Source of the DNA: Catellatospora sichuanensis
Lineage (GTDB): Bacteria > Actinomycetota > Actinomycetes > Mycobacteriales > Micromonosporaceae
NCBI RefSeq assembly: GCF_007483665.1
Contig: NZ_VIQO01000043.1
Location: 48,262 to 112,261, forward strand
Length of the DNA: 64,000 nucleotides
Direction of reading: 5' to 3'
In this document: one piece after another, positions 50,294-58,291 of the stretch
Layout: every line of letters begins with the position of its first letter
How positions within the stretch are numbered: position 1 is the first letter of the stretch
The notes under the pieces: model-generated
Databases searched by the model: none
What the model was told of the DNA's origin: nothing
The model's input: only the letters and a program-made list of their open reading frames with translations
Made by a program: the position numbers and the translations under genes

Positions 50294-50415
50294 AACGGAC
50301 GTAACGACCGGCCCGGCCGGAAGGGATCATCCTTCCCGGATCGTGCCCGGCGAGACCGCGCTCAGACCGTGGGCGTCCGTTGTCGCGGGGGCACCGCAGA
50401 TCGGTTCCGCGCTGG

Positions 50416-51189
50416 TCAGCGCGTCGGCCAGGAGAGGGTGACCTCGCCGAGGCGCCAGCGGGACGGCCGGTCCAGGACCGGCCAGCCCGCCGCCTTGAGC
50501 CGGGAGACTGCGTCCAGCCAGCGCTGGCGAGGGCCGAAGACGGCCAGCGGGGCGGCGTGCCGCCAGGCCTCGTCGAGCGTGCGCAGCAGGTCGTACACCG
50601 GCTCGCCCGGCACGTTGCGGTGGATCAGGGCCTTGGGCAGCCGTTCGGCGAAGGTCGCCGGGGACTCCAGGGTGGACAGCTTGGCGGCCAGGGTCAGCGT
50701 GGCCGGGCTGGACGCGCCCGCGGGCAGCGCCGCCCAGGTGGCGAGTCGACCCAGCTCGTCGCAGGTGCCCTCGATCAGCCAACCGTCCGGGGCCAGGCCC
50801 GCGGTCATCGTGGTCCAGGCGGCGGGGACGGCGCTCTCGTCGTACTGCCGCAGCACGTTGAAGGCCCGGACCACGACGGGCCGCAGGCCGGCCAGCTCGA
50901 ACCCGCCCCGCGCGAACGTCAGCCCCGGCGGGTCCGCGGCGACCTGCGCCGCCGCCACCCGCACCGGATCGATCTCCAACCCGGTGACCCTGACATCCGG
51001 GCGCACCCGCGCCAGCCGCGCCCGCAGCTCCACCGCCGTGATCGGCGTAGCCCCATAACCCAGGTCCACGACCAGCGGATCGGCGGTGCCGGCCAGCGCG
51101 CGAGCGCACCACCAGGCGATCCAGCGATCCACCCGGCGCAGCCGGTTCGGATTCGTGGTCCCCCGGGTGATCTCCCCCTGCGGCTTCAC
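50416..51189 (-). CDS. Class I SAM-dependent methyltransferase-like protein
   Basis: A 257-residue protein with a methyltransferase-type N-terminal fold: VVDLGYGATPITAVELR (motif I-like), TGLEIDPVRVAAAQVA (motif II acidic residue) and the later LAPDGWLIEGTCDELGRLA. The catalytic part is divergent. A GGAGGG site precedes GTG 51189. Target unknown. Repeat B5 sits just upstream, between this gene and the SDR gene. Confidence 0.7.
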   Translation of the reverse strand: MKPQGEITRGTTNPNRLRRVDRWIAWWCARALAGTADPLVVDLGYGATPITAVELRARLARVRPDVRVTGLEIDPVRVAAAQVAADPPGLTFARGGFELAGLRPVVVRAFNVLRQYDESAVPAAWTTMTAGLAPDGWLIEGTCDELGRLATWAALPAGASSPATLTLAAKLSTLESPATFAERLPKALIHRNVPGEPVYDLLRTLDEAWRHAAPLAVFGPRQRWLDAVSRLKAAGWPVLDRPSRWRLGEVTLSWPTR

Positions 51190-51203
51190 CAGCCCCCCTC
51201 CGC

Positions 51204-51264
51204 GTTGATCATGAAGTTATGGCGGCGACGCGCCGTCGAACCGTGCCATAGGTTCATGATCAAC
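51204..51264. repeat. Palindromic intergenic repeat, family B, copy 5
   Basis: GTTGATCATGAAGTTATGGC, GACGCGCCG and CCGTGCCATAG, then GTTCATGATCAAC. Perfect 12-base arms, as in copy 1. Confidence 0.88.
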
Positions 51265-51277
51265 GCGAAATAGGGGG

Positions 51278-52018
51278 TCAGGTGCGGTGGACCTTGTGCT
51301 GGGCGGCTTGGGCTAGGGGGCGGACGACGAGGCGGTCGATGTTGATGTGGTGGGGGAGGGTGGCGCACCAGGTGACGCAGGCGGCTATGTCGTCGGCGGT
51401 GAGGGGTTTTTCGACACCGGCGTAGACGGAGGCGGCGCGGGCGGCGTCGCCGGCGAAGCGGTTGAGGGCGAACTCGTCGGTCTTGACCATGCCGGGGTCG
51501 ATCTCGACGACGCGGACCGGGTCGCCGCACAACTCCAGGCGCAGGGTTTCGACCAGGGCGGTCTGGGCGTGCTTGGCCGCGGCGTATCCGCCGCCGCCCT
51601 CGTACACGATGAGCCCGGCGGTGGAGCTGACGGTGACGACGGTGCCCGCGCCGGAGGCGATCAGCGCGGGGAGCAAGGCCTTGGTCAGGCGCAGGGTGCC
51701 CAGGACGTTCACGTCGTACATCGCCTGCCAGTCGGCGATGCTGGAGTTGGCCACGGTGTCCGCGCCGACCGCGCCACCTGCGTTGTTCACCAGCAGATCG
51801 ACCCGGTCCACCGTCGCCGCGTAGGAGGAGACCGCGTAGTCGTCGGTGACGTCGCAGGTCACGGCGGTGCCGTTGATCTCCTTGGCGAGTGCCTCGACCC
51901 GGTCGGTGCGGCGGGCGAGCGCGTGCACGTGGTAGCCCGCGGCGGCGAGGTGTCGGGCGGTGGCGGCGCCGATGCCGCTGGACGCCCCGGAGACGACGGC
52001 GATCTTCTGGTACGACAT
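51278..52018 (-). CDS. Short-chain dehydrogenase/reductase
   Basis: A 246-residue classical SDR. The cofactor loop is VSGASSGIGAATARHL, NNAGGAVG follows the NAG motif, the catalytic Ser-Tyr-Lys are in VVTVSSTAG and GGGYAAAKHAQTAL, and the substrate is not known (YdfG-like 3-hydroxy acid or serine dehydrogenase is likely from the layout). ATG 52018 has a TAGGAT box seven bases upstream. Divergent from mshA. Confidence 0.85.
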   Translation of the reverse strand: MSYQKIAVVSGASSGIGAATARHLAAAGYHVHALARRTDRVEALAKEINGTAVTCDVTDDYAVSSYAATVDRVDLLVNNAGGAVGADTVANSSIADWQAMYDVNVLGTLRLTKALLPALIASGAGTVVTVSSTAGLIVYEGGGGYAAAKHAQTALVETLRLELCGDPVRVVEIDPGMVKTDEFALNRFAGDAARAASVYAGVEKPLTADDIAACVTWCATLPHHINIDRLVVRPLAQAAQHKVHRT

Positions 52019-52025
52019 GAGCAGA

Positions 52026-52031
52026 ATCCTA
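52026..52031 (-). promoter_or_regulatory. -10 box of leaderless SDR gene
   Basis: TAGGAT on the minus strand is seven bases from ATG 52018. Confidence 0.5.
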
Positions 52032-52119
52032 GGCGGCGCGGCGTCCCATCATCCGGGCTGCGACGCTCATCACGCCCCGGATCGGGAAGACACCGGGCCC
52101 CTCGGATGTTGATCGACAC

Positions 52120-53409
52120 GTGAACTCTCGTTCCCTCCCCCAGGGGCTGCCCAGGCGGATCGCCACGCTCTCCGTGCACACCTCCCCGCTGCACCAACCG
52201 GGCACCGGGGACGCGGGCGGCATGAACGTGTACATCGTCGAGGTGTCCAAACGCCTGGCCAAGGCGGGCATCGAGATCGAGATCTTCACCCGGACCACGG
52301 GCGGTGACCTGCCCCCGCGCGCGGAACTCGCGCCCGGGGTGACCGTCCGCCACATCAGCGCCGGCCCGTACGAGGGCCTGGCCAAGGAGGACCTGCCCGC
52401 GCAGCTGTGCGCGTTCACGCACGGCGTGCTCGGCATCGAGGCGGCCCGCCCGCCCGGCCACTACGACCTGCTGGCCTCGCACTACTGGCTGTCCGGTCAG
52501 GTCGGCTGGCTGGCCAAGGACCGCTGGGGCGTGCCGCTGGTGCACACCGCGCACACCCTCGCCAAGGTCAAGAACCTGCAGCTGGCCGAGGGCGACCGGG
52601 CCGAGCCGATGGGCCGCGTGGTGGGCGAGGAGCAGGTCGTCGAGCAGTCCGACCGGCTCGTCGCGAACACCCCGACCGAGGCCCGTGAGCTGATCGACCT
52701 CTACCACGCGCCGCTGGATCGGGTCGCCGTGGTCGCTCCGGGCGTCGACCTGGAGCGCTTCCGTCCGGACTCCCGTCTCGCCGCCCGAGCCCGCCTCGGC
52801 CTGCCGGCGCAGGCGAAGATCATCGCATTCGTGGGCCGGATCCAGCCCCTGAAGGCACCTGACGTGCTCATCCGGGCGCTGGCCGAGCTGCGCGACCCCG
52901 ACGCGATCGCGCTGATCGTGGGCGGCCCCAGCGGCACCGGGCTGGACCGCCCGACCTCGCTGATCGAGCTGGCCGACACGCTGGGCGTACGCGACCGGGT
53001 GCGCTTCCTGCCGCCGCAGGCCGGGGACCGGCTGGCCGACGTGTACCGGGCCGCCGACCTCGTCGCCGTGCCGTCGCACAACGAGTCGTTCGGCCTGGTC
53101 GCGCTGGAGGCGCAGGCCTGCGGCACGCCCGTGGTGGCCGCGGCCGTCGGCGGGCTGGTCACCGCGGTACGCGACGAGGTCAGCGGCGTGCTGGTCGACG
53201 GCCACGGCGCGGCCGACTGGGCCCGGGTGCTGGACCGGCTGCTCGCCGAGCCCGGCCGGCGCGACGAGCTGTCCGCCGGGGCGGTGCAGCACGCGTACGA
53301 CTTCTCCTGGGACCACACGACCGCCCGCCTGCTCGACGTCTATCGTGAGGCGATGACCGAGCACCGGTCCCGCCGGCAGCTCGAACTCGCCGGCTGCGCC
53401 CGGTGGTGA
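52120..53409 (+). CDS. mshA: D-inositol-3-phosphate glycosyltransferase MshA
   Basis: A 429-residue GT4 glycosyltransferase that joins UDP-GlcNAc to inositol-3-phosphate in the first step of mycothiol synthesis. N-terminal marks: [20 protein letters not shown] and [12 protein letters not shown]; later [28 protein letters not shown] and the sugar-nucleotide E-x7-E motif [18 protein letters not shown] 52120. The YbjN gene follows in the order seen around mycobacterial mshA. Confidence 0.93.
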   Translation: MNSRSLPQGLPRRIATLSVHTSPLHQPGTGDAGGMNVYIVEVSKRLAKAGIEIEIFTRTTGGDLPPRAELAPGVTVRHISAGPYEGLAKEDLPAQLCAFTHGVLGIEAARPPGHYDLLASHYWLSGQVGWLAKDRWGVPLVHTAHTLAKVKNLQLAEGDRAEPMGRVVGEEQVVEQSDRLVANTPTEARELIDLYHAPLDRVAVVAPGVDLERFRPDSRLAARARLGLPAQAKIIAFVGRIQPLKAPDVLIRALAELRDPDAIALIVGGPSGTGLDRPTSLIELADTLGVRDRVRFLPPQAGDRLADVYRAADLVAVPSHNESFGLVALEAQACGTPVVAAAVGGLVTAVRDEVSGVLVDGHGAADWARVLDRLLAEPGRRDELSAGAVQHAYDFSWDHTTARLLDVYREAMTEHRSRRQLELAGCARW

Positions 53410-53424
53410 CCCGCTAGGAGCCTC

Positions 53425-54015
53425 ATGACCACGGTCGCCGAGGCCTGCGCCCTGATCGAGCAGGCCTGTGCCGAGCTGCCCCTGGACCGCACCGGGCCCC
53501 ACTCGTACGTGGTGACCCTGCCCGGCACCCACAAGCTCAAGACGAACGTGAACCTCATCGTCGGCGAGCACGCGCTGCGCATCGAGGCGTTCGTGGTGCG
53601 CCAGCCCGACGAGAACCGCGAGGCCGTCTGGGCCTGGCTGCTGCGCCGCAACGCGAAGCTGTACGGGGTCGCGTTCACCGTCGACGCCGTCGGCGACGTG
53701 TACCTGACCGGCCGCCTGCCGCTGGCCGCGGTCACCCCGCAGGAGCTGGACCGGCTGCTCGGCGCGGTGCTGGCCGCCGCCGACGAGTCCTTCGACACCC
53801 TGCTGGAGCTGGGCTTCAGCAGCGCGATCAAGCGGGAGTGGCGCTGGCGCATCAGCCGGGGCGAGTCCACCGACAACCTGCGCGCCTTCCGCCACCTCAT
53901 GGACGACCCGGCCACCTCCGACCAGGTGGCTGCCCCGGCGGCGCACGACACGCACGACGATGCCGGCGCCGTCCTGGACACCGGCACCGACGTGCTCCCG
54001 GAGCCCGGCCGGTGA
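53425..54015 (+). CDS. YbjN domain protein
   Basis: A 196-residue protein with the YbjN / type III chaperone-like fold: SYVVTLPGTHKLKTNVNLIV, AWLLRRNAKLYGVAFTVD, VYLTGRLPLAAVTPQELD and LGFSSAIKREWRWRISRG. Mycobacterial homologues follow mshA. Function unknown. TAGGAG is seven bases before ATG 53425. Its stop overlaps the cobD start as GTGA. Confidence 0.82.
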   Translation: MTTVAEACALIEQACAELPLDRTGPHSYVVTLPGTHKLKTNVNLIVGEHALRIEAFVVRQPDENREAVWAWLLRRNAKLYGVAFTVDAVGDVYLTGRLPLAAVTPQELDRLLGAVLAAADESFDTLLELGFSSAIKREWRWRISRGESTDNLRAFRHLMDDPATSDQVAAPAAHDTHDDAGAVLDTGTDVLPEPGR

Positions 54016-55112
54016 CCTCCGGGCGGGCGGCCCGGCGGGCCGACGCGCTGGGCCTGCTGGCGGGAGTGGCGCTCGACGCGGCGTTCGGCGACCCGCGGCG
54101 GCTGCACCCGGTCGCCGGGTTCGGGAACTTCGCGAAGATCGTCGAGCGGTACACGTATGCCGACTCGCGCCGGGCCGGGGCCGCGTTCACCGCGCTGGCC
54201 GTCGGGCTGCCGGTGGCGGCGGCGGTGCTCGCGCAGCGGGCCACGCGGCAGCGGCCGGTGCTGCGTACCGTGCTGGTGGCGGCCGGGACCTGGGCCGTGC
54301 TCGGCGGGCGCAGCCTGCGCCGCGAGGGCGGCCTGATGGCCGGGGCGCTGGAGCGGGGCGACCTGGCCGCGGCCCGCGCCCGGCTGTCACACCTGTGCGG
54401 CCGCGACCCGTCCGCACTGGACGAGCCGGGCCTGGCCCGCGCGACGGTCGAGTCGATCGCGGAGAACTCCTCCGACGCCGAGGTGGCACCACTGGTCTGG
54501 GGCGCGCTGGCCGGGCTGCCCGGCCTCGTCGGCTACCGGGCCGTGAACACCCTGGACGCCATGGTCGGGCACCGCTCGCCGCGCTATGCCCGGTTCGGCA
54601 CGGCATCGGCCCGCCTCGACGACGCCGCCAACCTGCTCCCGTCCCGCCTCACCGCCGCCCTGGCCACGGTCTCGGCGCCGCTGGTGTCCGGCTCGCCCGG
54701 GCGTACGGCCGCCGTCTGGCGCCGCGACGGAGGCGCCCACCCCAGCCCCAACTCCGGCCAGTGCGAGTCGGCCTTCGCCGGCGCTCTCGGCGTACGCCTC
54801 GGCGGCACGAACGTCTACTTCGGCCGCTCCGAGACCCGCCCCACCCTCGGCGACGGCCCCGGCCCCCGCACCCGCGACATCCGCCGCGCCGCCACCCTCT
54901 CCGCCGCCGTCGGCCTCTCCGCCGCCACCCTCGCCGCCGCCACCCGCCTCGGCCGCCTCACCCACCTCGGCCGCCTCACCCACCTCGGCCGCCTCACCCA
55001 CCTCGGCCGCCTCACCCACCTCGGGCCCTTCGGGCGCTTCAGGCGAAGGAAGGGCACCTTCTTAACGCTTTCCGTAGAGGAAGGTGCCCTTCTTAACGGG
55101 CAGCGCCGGTGA
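54012..55112 (+). CDS. cobD: Adenosylcobinamide-phosphate synthase CobD/CbiB with repeat-derived tail
   Basis: A 366-residue membrane protein that attaches aminopropanol to adenosylcobyric acid in cobalamin synthesis. Family marks: GVALDAAFGDPRRLHPVAGF, ARATVESIAENSSDAEVAPL, VNTLDAMVGHRSPRYARFG, and HPSPNSGQCESAFAGAL. The normal domain ends near residue 312. Residues 313-336 are LGRLTH repeated four times from an 18-bp tandem repeat, and residues from about 345 on (KGTFLTLSVEEGALLNGQ) are encoded by a family A palindromic element. GTG 54012 overlaps the YbjN stop, and the TGA overlaps the cobC GTG, so three genes are coupled. Confidence 0.88.
   Translation: MTSGRAARRADALGLLAGVALDAAFGDPRRLHPVAGFGNFAKIVERYTYADSRRAGAAFTALAVGLPVAAAVLAQRATRQRPVLRTVLVAAGTWAVLGGRSLRREGGLMAGALERGDLAAARARLSHLCGRDPSALDEPGLARATVESIAENSSDAEVAPLVWGALAGLPGLVGYRAVNTLDAMVGHRSPRYARFGTASARLDDAANLLPSRLTAALATVSAPLVSGSPGRTAAVWRRDGGAHPSPNSGQCESAFAGALGVRLGGTNVYFGRSETRPTLGDGPGPRTRDIRRAATLSAAVGLSAATLAAATRLGRLTHLGRLTHLGRLTHLGRLTHLGPFGRFRRRKGTFLTLSVEEGALLNGQRR
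54948..55019 (+). repeat. Four exact 18-bp tandem repeats inside cobD
   Basis: Four copies of CTCGGCCGCCTCACCCAC, in frame, giving LGRLTH x4 near the CobD C-terminus. It is likely to vary in copy number by slippage without a frameshift (18 is a multiple of three). Confidence 0.92.
55045..55098. repeat. Palindromic repeat, family A, copy 5, inside cobD
   Basis: GAAGGAAGGGCACCTTC, TTAACGCTTTCCGTAGAGG and AAGGTGCCCTTCTTAACG. Unlike the other copies it is within a coding region, forming the last codons of cobD, immediately before the cobC start. Confidence 0.88.
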
Positions 55113-56143
55113 GCGGCCCGGACGGTTACGACCTCGGGCATCACGGTGACGTCGAGGTCGGCGACGGTCTGATCGACCTCGCGGTGAACGTCCGGCAGGC
55201 TCCGCTGCCGACATGGCTGGCCGAACCGATTCGGGCGTCGCTGAGCCGTCTGGACGCCTACCCCGACGGCACCGTGGCACGGGCCGCGATCGCCGCCCGG
55301 CACGGCCGGGACCCGGACGAGGTGCTGCTCACCGCCGGTGCCGCACAGGCGTTCACGCTGCTCGCGCACGGGCTGCGTGAGGCCCGGCAGCCGGTGGTGG
55401 TGCACCCGCAGTTCACCGAGCCGGAGGCGGCGCTGCTGGCCGGCGGGCACCGGGTGGACCGCGCTCTGCTGCCGGAGCCGTTCACGCTGGACCCGGCGGC
55501 CGTGCCCGACGACGCCGACCTGGTGCTGCTCGGCAACCCGACCAACCCGACCTCGGTCGCGCACCCCGCCGACACGGTCGCGAGCCTGGCCCGGCCGGGC
55601 CGGGTGCTGGTGGTGGACGAGGCGTTCGCCGACACGATCCCCGGCGAGCCGCACTCGCTGGCCGCCCGGCGCGACCTGCCCGGCCTGGTGGTGGTGCGCA
55701 GCCTCACCAAGACCTGGGCGCTGGCCGGGCTGCGCGTCGGCTACCTGCTGGCCGCGCCGGACCTGGTGCGCCGCCTGGCCGCCGTACAGCCGCTGTGGCC
55801 GGTGTCGACGCCCGCGCTCGCCGCGGCGGCCGCCTGCGCCACACCCGCGGCCGTCGCGGCCGAGGAGCTGATCGCCCACGAGCTGACCGCCCGCCGCGAG
55901 CACCTGCTCGCGGCGCTGCGGCAACTGCCCCAGGTGGTCGTCGCGGGCACGCCGGCCAGCTCGTTCGTGCTGCTCAAGGTCGCCGACGGCCTGGGCGTAC
56001 GCAGTCGCCTGCGCGACGCGGGCTACGCGGTGCGCCGCGGCGACACCTTCCCAGGGCTGGGCCCGGACTGGCTGCGCGTGGCCGTGCGGGACGAACGCAC
56101 CACCGACGGCTTCGTCTCGGCACTGACTGCGGTGATTTCCTGA
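55109..56143 (+). CDS. cobC: Aminotransferase CobC (Rv2231c-type; histidinol-phosphate aminotransferase fold)
   Basis: A 344-residue fold-type I PLP enzyme. LIDLAVNVRQAPLPTWL at the start, TAGAAQAFTLLAHGLREA, the aspartate in VLVVDEAFADTIPG, and the lysine in VVVRSLTKTWALAGLRVGY. Next to cobD, the likely role is L-threonine-O-3-phosphate decarboxylation giving aminopropanol phosphate for cobalamin (CobC/CobD-Salmonella type). GTG 55109 overlaps the upstream TGA (GTGA). Confidence 0.85.
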   Translation: MSGPDGYDLGHHGDVEVGDGLIDLAVNVRQAPLPTWLAEPIRASLSRLDAYPDGTVARAAIAARHGRDPDEVLLTAGAAQAFTLLAHGLREARQPVVVHPQFTEPEAALLAGGHRVDRALLPEPFTLDPAAVPDDADLVLLGNPTNPTSVAHPADTVASLARPGRVLVVDEAFADTIPGEPHSLAARRDLPGLVVVRSLTKTWALAGLRVGYLLAAPDLVRRLAAVQPLWPVSTPALAAAAACATPAAVAAEELIAHELTARREHLLAALRQLPQVVVAGTPASSFVLLKVADGLGVRSRLRDAGYAVRRGDTFPGLGPDWLRVAVRDERTTDGFVSALTAVIS

Positions 56144-56247
56144 CCGTAGAGGGCCCCAACACGGCGGTCCCACTGTGACGCCAGCCAGTGCTGGTTCTGT
56201 TCGCTGCGACAACCTGCGAGGTTGCACCACGACTCGCGCGGCGAGAC

Positions 56248-56763
56248 CTAGCTCCGACCGGCCTGGATGCCCGATGCGGTCCGGTAGGCGGGCTCGTCGA
56301 AAAGCACCAGCGTGGCTTCCTCGACCGTGGTATCGGCGTTCTCCAGCACATCCAGGGCCTGGCGTACGGCGTCGTCGATCGGCCAGCGGTAGACGCCCGA
56401 GGAGATCAGCGGGAAGGCGACGGTACGCGCGCCCAGCTCGCCCGCCACCCGCAGCGCGTTGCGGTAGCAGTCACGCAGCAGCTCGGCTCGGTCCTCGGTG
56501 GCGCTGTACACGGGTCCCACGGTGTGCACCACCCAGCGTGCAGGCAACTTGCCCGCGGTCGTGGCGACGGCCTGGCCGGTGGGCAGGCCCCGGCCGTAGT
56601 GGGACGCGCGCAGCGCCCGGCACTCGGCGAGGATCTCCGGGCCGCCCTTGCGGTGGATCGCCCCGTCCACGCCACCGCCGCCGAGCAGCGACGAGTTGGC
56701 CGCGTTGACGATCGCGTCTACTTCCTGGCGGGTGATGTCGCCTTGTACGAGGTTCACCTGCAT
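56248..56763 (-). CDS. Macro-domain protein (O-acetyl-ADP-ribose deacetylase, YmdB type)
   Basis: A 171-residue macro domain. VNLVQGDITRQEVDAIVNAA, the glycine-rich ANSSLLGGGGVDGAIH, VHTVGPVYS and the phosphate loop FPLISSGVYRWP are all visible. It should hydrolyse O-acetyl-ADP-ribose or mono-ADP-ribose on targets. ATG 56763 follows a CTGGAG site; the DUF397 gene ends 15 bases upstream on the same strand, so they may be co-transcribed. Confidence 0.88.
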   Translation of the reverse strand: MQVNLVQGDITRQEVDAIVNAANSSLLGGGGVDGAIHRKGGPEILAECRALRASHYGRGLPTGQAVATTAGKLPARWVVHTVGPVYSATEDRAELLRDCYRNALRVAGELGARTVAFPLISSGVYRWPIDDAVRQALDVLENADTTVEEATLVLFDEPAYRTASGIQAGRS

Positions 56764-56778
56764 GGTCGGCTCCAGCAG

Positions 56779-56985
56779 TCAGCGGTCGAACTCGCCGGAT
56801 TTGACCCCGGTGAGGAACGCGGCCCAGCCCTCGGCGGCGAAGGTGAGCACCGTGCCGTCACGGTCCTTGCTGTCCCGGACCCCGATGGTCGTCGTGGTCA
56901 GGGCAACCTCGACGCACTGCCCGCCGTTGTTGTCGCTACGGGAGCTCTTGCGCCACTCCGCCTGGTCGAAATCCGAACTCGCCAT
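56779..56985 (-). CDS. DUF397 protein
   Basis: A 68-residue protein with the DUF397 pattern: AEWRKSSRSDNNGGQCVEVA, then VRDSKDRDGTVLTF and AFLTGVKSGEFDR. These small proteins are paired with XRE-DUF5753 regulators in actinomycetes, as here, and may act as an antagonist or toxin-like partner. It begins 22 bases after the regulator's stop. Confidence 0.9.
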   Translation of the reverse strand: MASSDFDQAEWRKSSRSDNNGGQCVEVALTTTTIGVRDSKDRDGTVLTFAAEGWAAFLTGVKSGEFDR

Positions 56986-57007
56986 GCTGTGATCATCTCC
57001 ATCGGTG

Positions 57008-57838
57008 TTACAGGCGAAGCTCCTCGGCGATCTTCTCGATCAGCCGCACGGACTCCTGCGGGCCGAGCGCGGCGGCACTCAGCCGATTCCACAGCCTAGA
57101 GTAGCCACGCGCCGTCTCCTGATCATCAAGGTAATACGCATTCGTGTAGTCCTCCAGGTAGACGACGTCCGAACCGGCATCCTGGTTGAACCGCAGCAGG
57201 GTGAAGGCGAAGCTCGACGTCGTATATGTCGCGGCGTCGAATGGCAACACCTGCAACGAGATGATCGCCTGCGCCGCCGTCCGTGCCACGTGCCGCAGTT
57301 GGGTGCGCATGACCTCCGAACCACCGACCTGTCTGCGCAGTGCCGATTCGCTGATGATGACCGCGAAGTCGGGCGCGTCGTCGCGAGTCAGCAGGGATTG
57401 GCGCTCTTTGCGCAGTGCCACATGGTCATCGGCTCCACCGGAATCACCCGGTCCCATGGCGCGGATGTACTCCTCGGTCTGCAGGATGCCGGGCATGATC
57501 TCGGACTGGTACCAGCGGACTTCTGACGCGGCGGCCTCCAGGTCGACGTATTGCCGAAACCAGTCCGGGATGTTTCGCCCACTCCAACGACCGCGTTGGC
57601 GTCCCGCGCGTGCCAAATCGCGCAGGGCCTCGGCAGGCTCGTCGACTAGACCGTAGAACTCCAGCAACGCGTTGAGGTCATGGATCTTGATGCCGGACTG
57701 GCCGAGTTCCATTCGGCTGATCTTCGTGGCCGCCGCGTCGATAACGCGACCGGCCTCTTCCTGAGTGCGCCCGGCGGCTTCGCGCCCACGGCGAAGGGCT
57801 TGGCCGAGTCGTCGACGTTGAATCGTGGGGTTGTCCAC
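57008..57838 (-). CDS. XRE-family regulator with DUF5753 (Scr1-type)
   Basis: A 276-residue protein: N-terminal HTH (RLGQALRRGREAAGRTQEEA, then AATKISRMELGQSGIKIHDL), then the DUF5753 domain (VRWYQSEIMPGILQTEEYIR, ALRRQVGGSEVMRTQL, and LPFDAATYTTSSFAFTLLRF). GTG 57838 follows AAGGAG by about nine bases. The partner DUF397 gene is directly downstream. The AT-rich promoter with a TTCCTA/TAGGAA palindrome suggests self-regulation. Confidence 0.88.
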   Translation of the reverse strand: MDNPTIQRRRLGQALRRGREAAGRTQEEAGRVIDAAATKISRMELGQSGIKIHDLNALLEFYGLVDEPAEALRDLARAGRQRGRWSGRNIPDWFRQYVDLEAAASEVRWYQSEIMPGILQTEEYIRAMGPGDSGGADDHVALRKERQSLLTRDDAPDFAVIISESALRRQVGGSEVMRTQLRHVARTAAQAIISLQVLPFDAATYTTSSFAFTLLRFNQDAGSDVVYLEDYTNAYYLDDQETARGYSRLWNRLSAAALGPQESVRLIEKIAEELRL

Positions 57839-57896
57839 GTGCCGGACTCCTTGCTGATCCGCCGCCGCCGAAGAGAGTGTGGCGGCCAAACTTAGG

Positions 57897-57911
57897 TTCC
57901 TAAAATAGGAA
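57897..57911. promoter_or_regulatory. Candidate operator of the XRE-DUF5753 regulator
   Basis: TTCCTA-AAA-TAGGAA, a 15-base palindrome in a locally AT-rich stretch 59 bases upstream of the regulator start. Other short TTAGG/CCTAA pieces flank it. Confidence 0.55.
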
Positions 57912-58063
57912 TCGATCAGTAGTGTAATCCACAACGGACACAGCTTGTCACTGCCTCGGGCCATCGGTCCAGCCGCTGACGAGTGCTTGTCATAAGCCGG
58001 AGGCGGGGCTGACTGGTTGGCCCCGGCGCCCCGCCTCCACCACAACTCCACTGGAGGTGGTTC

Positions 58064-58291
58064 ATGGCAGTCTATCTGGCCATCGCCGGACTCGGCATGG
58101 TCGTACTGCTGGCCATGCTCGCCGGATGGTTCCTGCGCGGACATGCGGCGAGCTGGTGTTCGTCCTGCGGCGGCGCGGTCGGTGCGGTCTGCGGTGCGTG
58201 CACCCATCGCGTGTCGCGTGAGCAGGTCATGCGTGCCCGGTCGCCCCGGCTCGTCCGGCACCGGGCGGACGCCGAGGCGGTGTCCGCGTGA
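58064..58291 (+). CDS. Small membrane protein with CxxC pairs
   Basis: A 75-residue protein: one N-terminal membrane helix (YLAIAGLGMVVLLAMLAGWF), then CSSCGGAVGAVCGAC, a rubredoxin/zinc-ribbon-like set of four cysteines, and a basic tail. Unknown family. GGAGG before ATG 58064. Coupled by GTGA to the next gene. Confidence 0.6.
   Translation: MAVYLAIAGLGMVVLLAMLAGWFLRGHAASWCSSCGGAVGAVCGACTHRVSREQVMRARSPRLVRHRADAEAVSA

Noticed and set aside
51859..53955. A 698-codon open frame opposite mshA
   Set aside because: Shadow of mshA, the YbjN gene and part of the SDR gene. The plus-strand genes have full family motifs and sensible starts, and the antisense product is low-complexity.
54948..55019. 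Four 18-bp direct repeats considered as a CRISPR array
   Set aside because: The repeats are contiguous with no spacers, are in frame inside cobD, and no cas gene is nearby.
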